Below, in pieces: positions 24,371 to 34,800 of a DNA stretch of 64,000 nt (its first letter is position 1; each line of letters opens with the position of its first letter). A model generated the notes under the pieces. The model saw only the letters and a program-made list of their open reading frames with translations, was not told the origin of the DNA and did no database searches. The DNA is from Paenibacillus sp. OK003 (GTDB lineage: Bacteria; Bacillota; Bacilli; Paenibacillales; Paenibacillaceae): NCBI RefSeq assembly GCF_900109515.1, contig NZ_FOBD01000011.1, positions 1 to 64,000 of the forward strand, given 5' to 3'. Position numbers and translations under genes: made by a program.

Positions 24371-25066
24371 ATGCTGCGCAAAACGCAATTACCCACTTCC
24401 GGGTTAGCTCGCAAAACTTCAGTACGTCCACTGCTCAATTGGGCTGGTGTTGGAATTATAGCCAGCGTTTCGGTCGTCTTCTTGCTGGCGGCTCTGGGAG
24501 CATTGCTGGGTACCGATGCTATCCTTTCATTGGATGACCGTATCCAGCAGTTATTTTATCTGAACTCGGATTCACGTCTTCATCTGCTGCCTTTCATCTC
24601 ATTCATTACTGCGCTCGGTTCTTTCAGACTTTCTGCCATCGCAGCTATCGGTTTTTCCATTCTATTCTTGTGGCAGCGCCGTCCCCGTTTCCTCATATAT
24701 GGATATGCGTTACTCAGCAGTTTTGCCATGATGTGGATTCTAAACACCTTATTGAAGGAAATATTCAGGCGCAGCAGACCTGAGCTGGAACATCTGCTCG
24801 TTGTTCATGGATATAGTTTTCCAAGTGGTCATGCGATGATCTCGATGGGGTTTTACGGTATGCTCTTTGTCATCTGGGCGATTGAACGACATCAACGTTT
24901 GTCTGGCGTTGCACTGCCTGTCTTTTGCGGAATCACATTTATATTCCTGGTCGGCCTCAGCCGTATCATGCTGGGTGTACATTTTCCAACCGATGTTTTC
25001 GCTGGATTTGCTGCTGGACTGGCTTGGATCTTCTGTATGATTAAAGGGATTCAACGTTCCGTCTGA
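24371..25066 (+). CDS. PAP2 family phosphatase
   Basis: 231 residues, about six membrane segments. All three PAP2 motifs are present: KEIFRRSRP (K-x6-RP), SFPSGHAMIS (PSGH) and SRIMLGVHFPTDV (SR-x5-H-x3-D). Such enzymes dephosphorylate lipid phosphates such as phosphatidylglycerol phosphate or undecaprenyl pyrophosphate at the outer membrane face. It has a GAAGGAG SD. The sigma-B-type promoter suggests stress induction. Confidence 0.9.
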   Translation: MLRKTQLPTSGLARKTSVRPLLNWAGVGIIASVSVVFLLAALGALLGTDAILSLDDRIQQLFYLNSDSRLHLLPFISFITALGSFRLSAIAAIGFSILFLWQRRPRFLIYGYALLSSFAMMWILNTLLKEIFRRSRPELEHLLVVHGYSFPSGHAMISMGFYGMLFVIWAIERHQRLSGVALPVFCGITFIFLVGLSRIMLGVHFPTDVFAGFAAGLAWIFCMIKGIQRSV

Positions 25067-25112
25067 ATTGTACTATCCTACAATTTCCAGTACATTTCTC
25101 CCCACATTGATT

Positions 25113-25138
25113 GTTTCACCTTGAGGCACGGCGTTTAT
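25113..25138 (+). promoter_or_regulatory. Weak sigma-B-type promoter candidate upstream of glsB
   Basis: GTTTCA (25113-25118), 14-nt spacer, GTTTAT (25133-25138). The -35 and spacing equal those of the stronger sites, but the -10 matches only four of six positions of GGGTAT. Confidence 0.35.
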
Positions 25139-25200
25139 ATACGAAGTAAGCAAACGCGAACAGACACTATCCTACATCAAGCATAAAGGAGGCGGTTGTT

Positions 25201-25458
25201 ATGTGGGGTATCATTATCAGCATTGTGATGGCAGTCATTATCGGTGTAATCGGTGATGCACTTGCCGGTCATAACATGCCTGGAGGAATTATCGGTGCAA
25301 TGGTTGCCGGATTTGCTGGAGCCTGGCTGGGTGCACTCTTGCTTGGTAACTGGGGACCGGTCATCGGTAACTTTGCCGTAATTCCTGCCATCATTGGTAC
25401 AGCAGTCTTTGTCTTTTTGCTGGGGCTTGTGTCCAGACTGTTCAGACAGGCTGCCTGA
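25201..25458 (+). CDS. GlsB/YeaQ/YmgE family small membrane protein
   Basis: 85 residues, almost entirely hydrophobic with three membrane segments and many Gly (GVIGDALAGHNMPGGIIGAM, GAWLGALLLGNWGPVIGNF). This is the transglycosylase-associated GlsB family, often in general stress regulons. Its molecular role is unknown. It has AAAGGAGG as SD and is followed 63 nt later by ytxH. Confidence 0.88.
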   Translation: MWGIIISIVMAVIIGVIGDALAGHNMPGGIIGAMVAGFAGAWLGALLLGNWGPVIGNFAVIPAIIGTAVFVFLLGLVSRLFRQAA

Positions 25459-25521
25459 TCGTTCAACAAGGTGTTCGTTGTTTCGTATCCGTTTCTTAAA
25501 TTGAAGAAGGAGTGATTTGAC

Positions 25522-25929
25522 ATGAATAAAGCAGAAGAACAATATCCTGTACAAAGCGGTTCCACTTTCGCCAAAGGAATTTTCATCGGAGGTTTGCTGG
25601 GAGCAGCTGCCGCACTACTCTTTGCCCCTAAACCAGGACGCGAATTGCGTGGTGACCTTTCCGAGAAAGTGGGGATCGTTACAGATCGCACGAAAGAAGT
25701 TGCAGCAGTTGTTGGTGATAAAGCTTCCGAACTGGCTAAAACGGTCTCTTCCAAAACTTCTGATATTGCAAAAACGGTAAACCAAGGACGTAATGACGTT
25801 ATGGACTCCGTGAGAAAGGCTTCCGCTGATGTGGCGAATGAAGCATCCAAAGCATCGGAAGAAGTGGCAACTGCTTCCGTAGAAGCCAAGGAAGATGTAC
25901 GTAAAGAAATAAACTCGACCAGCCTGTAA
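25522..25929 (+). CDS. YtxH domain-containing stress protein
   Basis: 135 residues. One N-terminal membrane segment (GIFIGGLLGAAAALLFAPK, followed by PGRELR) is the YtxH signature. The rest is a long low-complexity Ala/Lys/Ser/Val helix, probably a coiled coil resembling LEA-type repeats. B. subtilis YtxH is a sigma-B general stress protein. It has AAGGAG as SD and probably sits in one transcript with glsB. A terminator follows. Confidence 0.85.
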   Translation: MNKAEEQYPVQSGSTFAKGIFIGGLLGAAAALLFAPKPGRELRGDLSEKVGIVTDRTKEVAAVVGDKASELAKTVSSKTSDIAKTVNQGRNDVMDSVRKASADVANEASKASEEVATASVEAKEDVRKEINSTSL

Positions 25930-25948
25930 GGCTTTTGATCGAGTAACC

Positions 25949-25982
25949 AATAGCCAGCTGTATTCCAGCTGGCTATTTTTTA
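25949..25982 (+). terminator. Terminator after ytxH
   Basis: AATAGCCAGCTG / CAGCTGGCTATT with a TATTC loop and six T. Confidence 0.9.
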
Positions 25983-26010
25983 TCCACTGTGAGATTAAAG
26001 GAGGAAGAGT

Positions 26011-26376
26011 ATGAGTAAAGTCACAATGAACGGCAATACGCCTATTACCGGAGCAAAACCCGCACAACAGTATGATACCAGCGAACACCCTTTTGAATTG
26101 CGACATGAGGTCAAACGTCTGAATACACGGCTGGATCAGATTGCAGACAGTCTGGAAAAATCTCAAATCAAGGATATTATCGAAAACTACAGCAGTCCCA
26201 AAAAACGCATCATTACCAACTTTACCGCTGGTATGGCACGTGGTTTGGGTTTGACGGTAGGGACCTTCGTCGTTCTTGGTCTGCTCGCTTTTATTCTCAG
26301 TCAATTCGTAAACATGCCGATTGTGGGACAATATATCGCTGACTTACTGGGATACATTGAAGATTATAAAAAATAA
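26011..26376 (+). CDS. DUF5665 family membrane protein
   Basis: 121 residues. A disordered N-terminus and coiled-coil segment (HEVKRLNTRLDQIADSLEKS) precede the conserved IKDIIENYSSPKKRIITNF stretch and a single membrane helix (about 82-104). The family is widespread in Firmicutes and uncharacterised. SD AAAGGAGG. It lies 28 nt after the ytxH terminator; the position in the stress island suggests, but does not prove, common regulation. Confidence 0.82.
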   Translation: MSKVTMNGNTPITGAKPAQQYDTSEHPFELRHEVKRLNTRLDQIADSLEKSQIKDIIENYSSPKKRIITNFTAGMARGLGLTVGTFVVLGLLAFILSQFVNMPIVGQYIADLLGYIEDYKK

Positions 26377-26401
26377 AAGGTACAGGGTGAGGCTGACAAA
26401 G

Positions 26402-27430
26402 TCATCGCCTTCGTTTGCCATTGGCACGCTTCTCTGTTTCTTTGGCCGACGGCTGAGAGGACTTCACTTTGAGCAGATCCCCTGTCCAGCCCTTCATCAT
26501 CATCCATACATACATGCCGATCATGCTAATGATTATAAGTGCAAGGACGAGTACAACACCCCATGTTTTGTCGATCCAAGGTAGATTCTCGAAGTTCATT
26601 CCCCATATGGCTCCTGCAGCCGTTGCGGGCGTGAATACCGAGGTCACAAGGGTCAGCGTCTTCATAATCTCATTGCCCCGCACTCCTGAAATGGCATTAT
26701 CAATGGAGATCAGTGTGTCAATCTCTGTCTCATAATGTTTGAACAAACGTTCCATCCGTTCGATCCGGTGCTGAAGCTGCTGAAAAAAACGATTCTCTTT
26801 CAATTCATCCAGGTAGGCTTCCCTGGCGGCCGCCCTCAGCTCAGAATACGGAATGAACAGGTTGCTCCAATACAGGAGCTCAAATCTGGCCGCAAGGATC
26901 TGATCCATCAACGTGCGAGCATTGCGGGATTCCATCGTCCGCTCCAATTCCCTCAGATTCATCTCAAAATGATCCATACCCACATGGTAATAATGCAATA
27001 TCGCACGAAAGAGCACAAACATGCCGTCCCGGGCTTCACTGCACTGTTGTAACATGGCGGCACGTTCACCTGTGTTCATAATACCTCTGGTATTGTCATC
27101 TACGTTCAAGGTAACCAGTCTTTCTTGATCCACATAGAAAAACATCTGATTATCTTTACGTTGGTCGTTTCTTTCATTCTTAACTGCATATAATAATGAC
27201 CCGAATATCACGGGCTCCGTGCCGTTCATGAAGCGGACAGACAGGTAGTTGGACTCTACCTCCGGTATTTTGCGAAGCCAGTACTGCATTTCTGGAAATG
27301 CGCTCGTTAATTCCTCCAAGGCATCAGCCATACTCTCCAGATCCGGTGCCACCCAATCCCACCATTCCCAATGGTCTGAGTAGGTAACCTTGTCCCGACG
27401 CGCTTCCAGCTTGACTTGATCCACAATCAC
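26402..27430 (-). CDS. CorA family magnesium/divalent cation transporter
   Basis: 342 residues. A long N-terminal cytosolic domain leads to two C-terminal membrane helices with the diagnostic GMN motif in AIWGMNFENLPW (about 290) and a second helix ending in a basic tail. CorA pentamers carry Mg2+ (or Co2+, Ni2+, in some cases Zn2+) across the membrane. The ATG at 27448 lacks an SD, while a GTG at 27430 follows AGGAG at 9 nt and is preferred. It lies downstream of sigB but behind a strong terminator. Confidence 0.85.
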   Translation of the reverse strand: MIVDQVKLEARRDKVTYSDHWEWWDWVAPDLESMADALEELTSAFPEMQYWLRKIPEVESNYLSVRFMNGTEPVIFGSLLYAVKNERNDQRKDNQMFFYVDQERLVTLNVDDNTRGIMNTGERAAMLQQCSEARDGMFVLFRAILHYYHVGMDHFEMNLRELERTMESRNARTLMDQILAARFELLYWSNLFIPYSELRAAAREAYLDELKENRFFQQLQHRIERMERLFKHYETEIDTLISIDNAISGVRGNEIMKTLTLVTSVFTPATAAGAIWGMNFENLPWIDKTWGVVLVLALIIISMIGMYVWMMMKGWTGDLLKVKSSQPSAKETEKRANGKRRR

Positions 27431-27479
27431 AAACATCCACTCCTGCATTCATACTGTTCATTAGGAAATCATTGATCCC

Positions 27480-27522
27480 AAAAAAAGGACACGTATGCAT
27501 TCCATTGGAATCACGTGTCCTT
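27480..27522 (-). terminator. sigB operon terminator
   Basis: On the minus strand AAGGACACGT / ACGTGTCCTT plus a T run, about 40 nt after the sigB stop codon. Confidence 0.9.
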
Positions 27523-27559
27523 CTCTATGCCGTGCTCAATATCATCACCGATCTGCGTC

Positions 27560-28333
27560 TCATAATAATGAAGCATTCGACATAATCTGTTTTAACTTCT
27601 CAGTGGCTCGCTTCTGGATACGGGATACACTCATTTGGGAGACTCCCAATTTCTGAGCTATTGCCCGCTGCGACTGGCCATCCTGAAATGCCAAAATAAG
27701 CACTTTTTGTTCCTGTTCCTTCAACTGTCCCAATGCCTGCTGCAAGTCCATCCGCTTCTCAACCGAATCGAAATCATTCACATCGGAACTGATCAGTTCG
27801 CCCAAAGTGGCTGCACTCTCATCCTGTGATAGCGGAGAATCCAGTGACACATAGTGGTAACATTCCCGACCAGCCAAGACTTCGATGGTTTCCTCAGGGG
27901 TTAAATCCAGGTATTCTGCAATCTCGTTCACACCCGGTGAACGCTCCAGCTTCACTGTCAATTCATCAATAGCATGCTGGACAAGTGCTCCCTTTTCCTT
28001 AATTCTGCGAGGCACCTGAATATACCAGGACTTGTCCCTTAAATAATTCTTCATATGACCGATCATGCTCTTCATGGCATAAGGTTCAAACGGAATACCG
28101 AGATTGATATCGTATTGCTTCAGCAAACGAATCAGAGCCATCTGCCCGGTCTGATACAAATCCTCATACAGATCGGGTCGATTCCGCGCAATTTTACCTG
28201 CTGCCATCTTCACCATCGGTTCATATTTGCGGATAAGAACTGTTGCAATTTCATTATCCTGGGTTTGCTGGTATTCCCAGATCAAACCTATTGCTTCAGA
28301 CATGGACTCTGGGGGAGTCACTTTTTCATTCAT
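27560..28333 (-). CDS. sigB: RNA polymerase sigma factor of the SigB/SigF/SigG group
   Basis: 257 residues. Sigma-70 region 2 (YQTGQMALIRLLKQYDINLG, PYAMKSMIGHMKNYLRDKSW), region 3 (VPRRIKEKGALVQHAIDEL) and region 4 with helix-turn-helix (GQSQRAIAQKLGVSQMSVSR) are complete. The upstream rsbV and rsbW genes show it is the general stress factor SigB type rather than sporulation SigF or SigG (spoIIAA/AB could look similar, but the RsbK/RsbY cluster settles it). The ATG overlaps the rsbW stop by 4 nt, so translation is coupled. The operon has a sigma-B-like promoter of its own. Confidence 0.92.
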   Translation of the reverse strand: MNEKVTPPESMSEAIGLIWEYQQTQDNEIATVLIRKYEPMVKMAAGKIARNRPDLYEDLYQTGQMALIRLLKQYDINLGIPFEPYAMKSMIGHMKNYLRDKSWYIQVPRRIKEKGALVQHAIDELTVKLERSPGVNEIAEYLDLTPEETIEVLAGRECYHYVSLDSPLSQDESAATLGELISSDVNDFDSVEKRMDLQQALGQLKEQEQKVLILAFQDGQSQRAIAQKLGVSQMSVSRIQKRATEKLKQIMSNASLL

Positions 28334-28782
28334 ACTTTCTCCTCACTTCTTGCAAGACGTTTTACGAGTACTACTTTCGTACCTTTGCCCGTCTCACTTT
28401 CCACACTGACATCGTCCATCAGAGCTTGCATCAGGTAAAAGCCAAGTCCACCGATTTGGGCATCTGTCAGCTCTTTGTCGTGAAGGCCTGCACGGGATAC
28501 TGCCGGGTTAATATTCTCGAAGCTGGCTCCTTCATCTTTGACGGTAATAGCCAGCGTGTCATTATCCACTTCGAACACAACCTCAACCATGCCGCCTTCG
28601 TGTGAATAAGCATACAGTACGGAGTTGTTACAGGCTTCGGATACAGCAACCTTCATATCCTCAATGTCCTCATAAGAAAATCCCATTTTGGACGCAACAC
28701 CATATAAATTGAGCCTTACAATATCAACGTAGTCAGCTGTCGCCGGTAAATTAAGGGTGACTCTTTGAACTTCTGCATTCAT
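28330..28782 (-). CDS. rsbW: Anti-sigma-B factor, serine-protein kinase RsbW
   Basis: 150 residues, a GHKL-type ATPase. The N-box (VSEACNNSVLYAY), G1 box (VKDEGASFE) and G2 box (GGLGFYLMQALMDDV) are all present. RsbW holds SigB inactive and phosphorylates RsbV on a Ser. It is the middle gene of rsbV, rsbW, sigB, 18 nt after rsbV and overlapping sigB. Confidence 0.93.
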   Translation of the reverse strand: MNAEVQRVTLNLPATADYVDIVRLNLYGVASKMGFSYEDIEDMKVAVSEACNNSVLYAYSHEGGMVEVVFEVDNDTLAITVKDEGASFENINPAVSRAGLHDKELTDAQIGGLGFYLMQALMDDVSVESETGKGTKVVLVKRLARSEEKV

Positions 28783-28800
28783 TCCTTTTTCGATCCTTTC

Positions 28801-29139
28801 CTATTGGGAATTCTTCTGTGAGACAAAGAATTTGGCAATACCCGTCATATCAAAAAGTTTCTGAATTTGCGCAGGAACTTCCTGTACTTCAAAGCGAGCT
28901 TCCATTCCATGCCGTGCTTTCAGAACAGATAACAGGATACCAATCCCTGTACTATCGATGTACTTCAAATCTTGCATGTTAATGATCAAATCTTGTTCCT
29001 TGTTGTCCACTAACGGCTCCATTACCAAACGGAATTCAGGAGCAACCGACAAATCCAGTTCGCCAGTCAGATACACCGTGCATACGCCGTCAAGTGTTTC
29101 TGTTCTTGCATTGAATTTTTCATTTTTATTAGTATTCAT
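28801..29139 (-). CDS. rsbV: Anti-anti-sigma factor RsbV (STAS domain)
   Basis: 112 residues, one STAS domain. The phosphorylatable Ser lies in the classic KYIDSTGIGILLSVLKA motif. Dephosphorylated RsbV captures RsbW and frees SigB. Here the RsbY-like PP2C phosphatase encoded 7 kb upstream is the probable activator. AGGAGAG is the SD, and a sigma-B-type promoter lies 39 nt upstream of the ATG. Confidence 0.93.
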   Translation of the reverse strand: MNTNKNEKFNARTETLDGVCTVYLTGELDLSVAPEFRLVMEPLVDNKEQDLIINMQDLKYIDSTGIGILLSVLKARHGMEARFEVQEVPAQIQKLFDMTGIAKFFVSQKNSQ

Positions 29140-29177
29140 TAGACATCTCTCTCCTGATCAATGGTTTCTTTACCTAA

Positions 29178-29203
29178 TAACCCATCTACAGCACATATGA
29201 AAC
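29178..29203 (-). promoter_or_regulatory. Sigma-B-type promoter of rsbV-rsbW-sigB
   Basis: On the minus strand GTTTCA (29198-29203), 14-nt spacer, GGGTTA (29178-29183). It separates rsbVW-sigB from the upstream signalling genes and would give positive autoregulation. Confidence 0.7.
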
Positions 29204-29225
29204 AGTAATCGAATTAGCAAATATT

Positions 29226-30902
29226 TCAATTGGCCTGATTTATGGCCGATGTATTGGATCTGAACAATTGCCTTTCTTCCTGAAATCGGGACAACTTCTG
29301 TTTCACATTGCCCATTTTCACAGGTTTACTGATGTAATCGTCCATACCGACAGTGGAACATCGCTGTTGAATACCATCCATGACATTGGCGGTCATCGCT
29401 ACAATAACAGGCTGCTGGTCTTGAGGAAGGCTCTCACGTATTCTGCGAGTACACTCCAATCCATCCATCACGGGCATTTGCAAATCCATAAATATATAAT
29501 CATAGTTGCGGTTCGCCAAAACCATCTCCAGCGCCTTCTTGCCATCTTCGGCGATATCTGCGACGAGTCCAAGCTTACCCAGCATAATGGACATTAGTTT
29601 CTGATTAATAGGGTGATCATCAACGATTAATACACTTGGATGAATTTCATTATTTTTTTTAATGTCCGTAAGCTGATCTTCCCCCATACCTGTCGTCAGC
29701 TCCGTCTCGACATATCGCTGCGCCTGAATGGTAAATACAAACGTAGCACCACGCAGCTCTGACGTATCCAGATGTATTTTTCCACCCATCATTTCAACGA
29801 GCGTTTTGCATATAGCCAGCCCCAGACCGGTTCCACCATACTTGCGCGTCATGGATGTATCCAGTTGGGAAAACGGCTGAAACAGACGGTCTACTTTGTC
29901 TAGTGCTATGCCTATTCCTGTATCTTTTACAGCAAACTCCAGCGTCATTCGCCCGTCTTTTTCCTCATTAACGGATACGATCAGATACACGCCGCCATGG
30001 TCCGTGAACTTGATGGCATTGGCAATCAGATTCAACAAAACCTGGCGCAGCCTTGCCATATCTCCATAGATCAGTTCGGGTACCGAATCTTCCAGGAAAT
30101 ATTCCAGCTCAATATTCTTTTTGCCGGCTTCAGCCGCGAACAGTCTCAGTACTTCACGAATACAGGAAACAAGTTCGAACGGATGCTCTTCCAGCTCCAT
30201 TTTGCCGGATTCCATCTTGGTGAAATCCAGAATATCGTTTATCACTGTAACGAGGGCATCCGCACTGCGACGTACAATGTCCGCGTATTCCTTCTGATCT
30301 TCCTTCAGTTCCGTTTCCATCAACAGATCAACCATACCGATGACACCATTCATCGGCGTACGAATCTCATGACTCATCATGGCAAGGAACTCGGTCTTTG
30401 CGTTTGCAGCGATTTCCGCTTCCTCTTTGGCCTGAATGAGCTGCTGATTCATTTTCTCCAGTTCCTGCGTCTTCTGATGCAGCAGCATCGTCTGTGTTTT
30501 CAAACGTTTATTCGTGATAAACATTTCTACAAAGCCCTCGATTTTGGATTTCAAAATCTGAGGGATAAACGGCTTGACCATATAATCAATGGCTCCTGCG
30601 GAATAACCTGCAAATAAGTGCTCTGCCTCTCTGCTATTTGCAGAGATGAAAATAATCGGCACGTCCTTGGACTTGTCACGCGCCTTGATTAACTTTGCTG
30701 TCTCAATTCCGTCCATCCCAGGCATCTGCACATCCAGCACAATGACCGCAAATTCGTCTTTCAGCAAACAGCGAAGTGCCTCTTCCCCGGAGGTTGCCTT
30801 GACGAGCTTGTACTGTTCCGATTCCAGAACCGCTTCGAGAGCGAGCAGGTTCTCGGGGCGGTCATCTACCAATAATATGTGGATTGGTTCATTGAGCCCC
30901 AT
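29226..30902 (-). CDS. Soluble hybrid histidine kinase (REC-HisKA-HATPase-REC)
   Basis: 558 residues, no membrane segment. An N-terminal receiver (1-125, phospho-Asp in VIVLDVQMPGMDG) is followed by a short coiled coil, HisKA with phospho-His near 176 (FLAMMSHEIRTPMNG), HATPase (LNLIANAIKFTDHGG, GGTGLGLAICKTLVEMMGG) and a C-terminal receiver (about 425-545, YIFMDLQMPVMDG). It lies between the rsbM-like gene (16-nt gap) and rsbV. With its N-terminal receiver it could take phosphate from the RsbK-like kinase and relay or integrate signals. This extra kinase is not in the B. cereus rsb arrangement as I recall it. Confidence 0.9.
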   Translation of the reverse strand: MGLNEPIHILLVDDRPENLLALEAVLESEQYKLVKATSGEEALRCLLKDEFAVIVLDVQMPGMDGIETAKLIKARDKSKDVPIIFISANSREAEHLFAGYSAGAIDYMVKPFIPQILKSKIEGFVEMFITNKRLKTQTMLLHQKTQELEKMNQQLIQAKEEAEIAANAKTEFLAMMSHEIRTPMNGVIGMVDLLMETELKEDQKEYADIVRRSADALVTVINDILDFTKMESGKMELEEHPFELVSCIREVLRLFAAEAGKKNIELEYFLEDSVPELIYGDMARLRQVLLNLIANAIKFTDHGGVYLIVSVNEEKDGRMTLEFAVKDTGIGIALDKVDRLFQPFSQLDTSMTRKYGGTGLGLAICKTLVEMMGGKIHLDTSELRGATFVFTIQAQRYVETELTTGMGEDQLTDIKKNNEIHPSVLIVDDHPINQKLMSIMLGKLGLVADIAEDGKKALEMVLANRNYDYIFMDLQMPVMDGLECTRRIRESLPQDQQPVIVAMTANVMDGIQQRCSTVGMDDYISKPVKMGNVKQKLSRFQEERQLFRSNTSAINQAN

Positions 30903-30918
30903 GACTAAGCTTAACCCC

Positions 30919-31791
30919 CTATTTAATCTTCCGGTATATTTTTTCCGTCCGGTCTAACGGCTCGTAGGCATCGCTGAATTCCGTAAAATGTATCGATTCT
31001 TTAGATCCCAGAACAAGGATGCCGAAGTGGCTCAAACTTTCATGAAAAAGTCCGTGCACATGGTTTCGCAATTCATCATTGAAATAAATCATGACATTGC
31101 GGCAAAAAATCACATTAAACTCGTTAAATGACCGGTCTGTTGCCAAATTATGTTCGGCAAAAATAATATTTTTCCGTAAATAAGGATGAAATATAACGGA
31201 ATTATATTTCGCAGTGTAATACTCCGAGAAAGCGCGGGTGCCCCCGGCTTCCAGATAATTTGTAGTATATAATTTCATTTTCTCAATGCCATATACGCCT
31301 TCCTTGGCCTGCTGCAATGAGCGATCATTCATATCTGTTGCGTATATTCTTGCCTTGTCGTATAGTCCTTCCTCATGCAGCATAATCGCCATAGAATAGA
31401 CTTCCTCTCCTGTAGAACAGCCAGCATGCCATATCCGGATGTATGGATAAGTCCTCAGTACAGGAATAATCTGTTCCCGAAAGAACCGAAACAAGGTTGG
31501 ATCACGAAACATTTCCGTTACAGGGATGGACAGATTCTGTACAAAACGATCAAATACAGCACGGTCATGAAGCACTTTCTCCTGTAAACCCGAAATGGTC
31601 TTCAGCCCTTCGGCATGTACATAATGCCAGATTCTGCGTCTTAACGACGGTAATGCGTAGTTCCTAAAATCATATCCATATAAACGGTGCATACCTTCCA
31701 ACAGCAACTCGATCTCGATCAGTTCACGCTCTTCATCTTGCGGCATGCGGATCGATTCTGCCTCCGCCTCGGTAGGTTCCCACGGTGTCAT
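30919..31791 (-). CDS. rsbM: CheR-type protein methyltransferase, RsbM-like
   Basis: 290 residues. The CheR N-terminal helical domain (MHRLYGYDFRNYALPSLRRR) and SAM-binding domain (IRIWHAGCSTGEEVYSMAIM, FNVIFCRNVMIYFNDEL) are complete. There is no chemotaxis operon here. In B. cereus, RsbM of this family methylates the hybrid kinase RsbK and restrains the sigma-B response; by position beside the RsbK-like gene, the same role is inferred. A methylesterase is not visible. The ATG at 31812 lacks an SD, while that at 31791 has GGAGA 6 nt upstream. Confidence 0.88.
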   Translation of the reverse strand: MTPWEPTEAEAESIRMPQDEERELIEIELLLEGMHRLYGYDFRNYALPSLRRRIWHYVHAEGLKTISGLQEKVLHDRAVFDRFVQNLSIPVTEMFRDPTLFRFFREQIIPVLRTYPYIRIWHAGCSTGEEVYSMAIMLHEEGLYDKARIYATDMNDRSLQQAKEGVYGIEKMKLYTTNYLEAGGTRAFSEYYTAKYNSVIFHPYLRKNIIFAEHNLATDRSFNEFNVIFCRNVMIYFNDELRNHVHGLFHESLSHFGILVLGSKESIHFTEFSDAYEPLDRTEKIYRKIK

Positions 31792-31862
31792 ATCTTCTCT
31801 CCACTTCTTCATTTGTTACTTGCGTAATAGATGTATTGTCCTTCATTACCCAAACTATCGGG

Positions 31863-34800
31863 TTACGAATACAGCCATACCCGCATTAAGGATAACAATT
31901 GATCCGTTTGGATTGGTTTTTTCACATAATCGGATGCTCCAGCCTCGATACACTTGCCACGATCCTCTTTCATCGCTTTTGCGGTTAAGGCAATAATTGG
32001 CAATTTTTCGAACTTCGGTATCTGTCTAATCCGCGTCATGGCCTCATAACCGTCCATCTCCGGCATCATCATGTCCATTAATACCAGATCGATTTCCGGG
32101 TTCTTATCCAGAATCTCCAGAGCTTCACGGCCGTTCTCTGCAAATGTCACATCCATGCGATAGCCTTCAAGCACGCTTGAAAGGGCAAATACATTACGGA
32201 TGTCGTCATCCACTAGCAATATTTTCTTGCCTTCAAACAAGGTTTCCTTATTATGCAGCTTCTGCAGAATTCGACGCTTGTCTTCCGGCAGATTAGCTTC
32301 TACCCGGTGCAAGAACAAGGTCGTCTCATCGAGCAGACGTTCAGGTGACTTCACGTCCTTGATGATAATGGACTCCGCATATTTGCGAAGCTTCATCTCT
32401 TCTTTGCTGTCCAGCTCTTTACCTGTATAAATAATGATCGGAAGATCATTCAAATACTGATCGTCCCGAATCTGGTCAAGCAGCTCGAATCCGGTCATAT
32501 CTGTCAGCATCAAATCCAGAACCATGCAATCATAGCGTTGACTGTGCAATTCATTCAAGGCCTCACTGCCAGTGGACACTGCTGTAATTGCGACATCATC
32601 GTGTCCAATCAATTCAATGATGGCTTTCCGCTGTATTTCATCATCTTCCACAATCAATAGGCGTTTCAATTGATTCTCTGTATAGGATTCGATATGCGAG
32701 AAAGCTTTATCCAGCGAATCTTTACTGGAAGGTTTTTTCAGATAAGCAATGGCTCCCATCATCAAACCTTGTTTCATATCATCAATAACCGAGATGACAT
32801 GTACCGGGATATGACGTGTCGCCGAGCTGCTTTTCAACTCACCCAGAATCGCCCAGCCATCCATCACAGGCAACTGAATATCGAGGATAATCGCATCCGG
32901 CAAATATTGACGGGCCATTTCGAGTCCTTTATCTCCCTGAACCGCCACAATAGCCTTGAATCCTCTGCCTCTCGCCATATCCATCAAAATGTGCGCAAAA
33001 TTCACATCGTCCTCAATGATGAGGAGAATTTTGTCACCTTCCGAAAGGTTTTCCTGATCATCCTCCAATTGTACAGGTACAGGGGAGTCGGATTGAGGCA
33101 GCTCCATAATTGAAATGCTTTCCGGATCAGGTGTCAGCAAGGTCTGTCTGCCTGAACGTATCGTCTGTGAGTCTCTTCCGAAGTTTTCAAGCTCAGAAGC
33201 AGCAGCGGCTTCTCTTGCCACACCGTCCACCTGAACCTCCTCTTCGTGATTATCCGGCAAGAACAAGGTAAAGCTACTGCCCACACCTTCGGAAGACTCA
33301 ACCTGAATAGCACCGCCAAGCAGGCGGGCAAGTTCTCGACTTATGGACAATCCCAGGCCCGTGCCGCCATATTTGCGGCTGGTTGTACCGTCTACCTGCT
33401 GGAATGCTTCAAAGATCAGATCCGTCTTGTCGGAAGGAATTCCGATGCCGGTATCCTTCACAGTAAAGCCTACGTATTCCTGGTTCGTATTCAGATACCC
33501 AGGAAGATCTTCTTTCTTCATCTTCCGTCCAATCAGGCTTACAGATCCCCGGTTGGTAAACTTAAACGCGTTCGACAACAGATTCCGCAAAATTTGTTTG
33601 ACGCGATGGCTGTCGGTATATACCCATTCCGGCAAATTGCTGTCGAACTCAATGTTCAGGCTGAGTTCTTTTTTATTCGCCATTGGGCCAAAATTCTGTT
33701 GAACAAAGCTGGTCAGTTCTTCCATCCGCATCGTTTCATAATTGATATCCATTTTACCTGCGTCCACTTTGGACAGATCCAAAATTTCATCAATCATTTT
33801 CAGCAAGTCCGCACCGGACATATAGATCGTCTGCGCATATTCCTGCTGTTTAACACTCAGGTTTCCATCCTTATTCTCCGATAACAATTGGGACAGGATC
33901 AGAAGACTGTTAAGTGGTGTACGTAGTTCATGCGACATATTGGCCAAAAATTCCGACTTGTACTTGCTTGTCATCGACAATTGCATCGCTTGCTGTTCCA
34001 ACTGTGTTTTGGTTTTCTCGATCTCGTCGTTCTTCTCTTCCACTTCACGCACCTGTTCTTCCAGTGCACGAGTCTTGGCAATCAGTTCTGTATTAAAGTG
34101 CTCTAATTCTTCCTGTTGACGCTGCAACAGTTCTTCAGAACGTTTGAGAGCCCCCGTCTGTTCTTCCAAATTCTCATTGGAACGGCGCAGCTCCTCTTGC
34201 TGTGTCTGAAGCTCTTCAGACTGCACCTGCAATTCCTCTGTGAGCGCCTGGGATTCACGCAGCAGTTCTTCCACTCTCAAACGGCGACGAACGTTGTTGA
34301 GAATGACACCCAGATTCATAATCAGTTGCGAGAACAACTGTGTATGCAGATTCGTGAACCCTTCAAATGAAGCCAGTTCGACAACACCAATCAGTTCATC
34401 CTCAAATACGACAGGATAGATCATCACACCCGAAGCACGCGATGATCCCGTTGCTGATCCGATGTTCACATAATCTTCAGGCGTTTTCTCCAGAATAATT
34501 GGCGCCATATCCAATGCCGCTTGACCAATCAATCCCTCGCCAATACGGTAAACCTCTTTGCCAACATCTTTATTCTCTTCAAACGCGTATGCACCATAAC
34601 GTCTCAGTTCATCCGGATGCTTCTCTTCATCGATCAGGTATACGACGCCTAGTTGAGCTCCAAGCACAGGTGTGAATTCACTGATAAACATCTGTGAGAT
34701 CTGGCGAATCGATCCTATACCCCGCAATAATTCCGGAACTCTGGCTATGTTGGAACTCATCCAGTTTTGATCCTGCTGCGCTTGTAAATAAGCTTTCTCG

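Noticed and set aside
25459..25521. Possible sigma-B promoter directly before ytxH
   Set aside because: GTTTCG is present, but 14 nt later there is ATTGAA, not a GGGTAT-like -10; ytxH is better explained as part of the glsB transcript.
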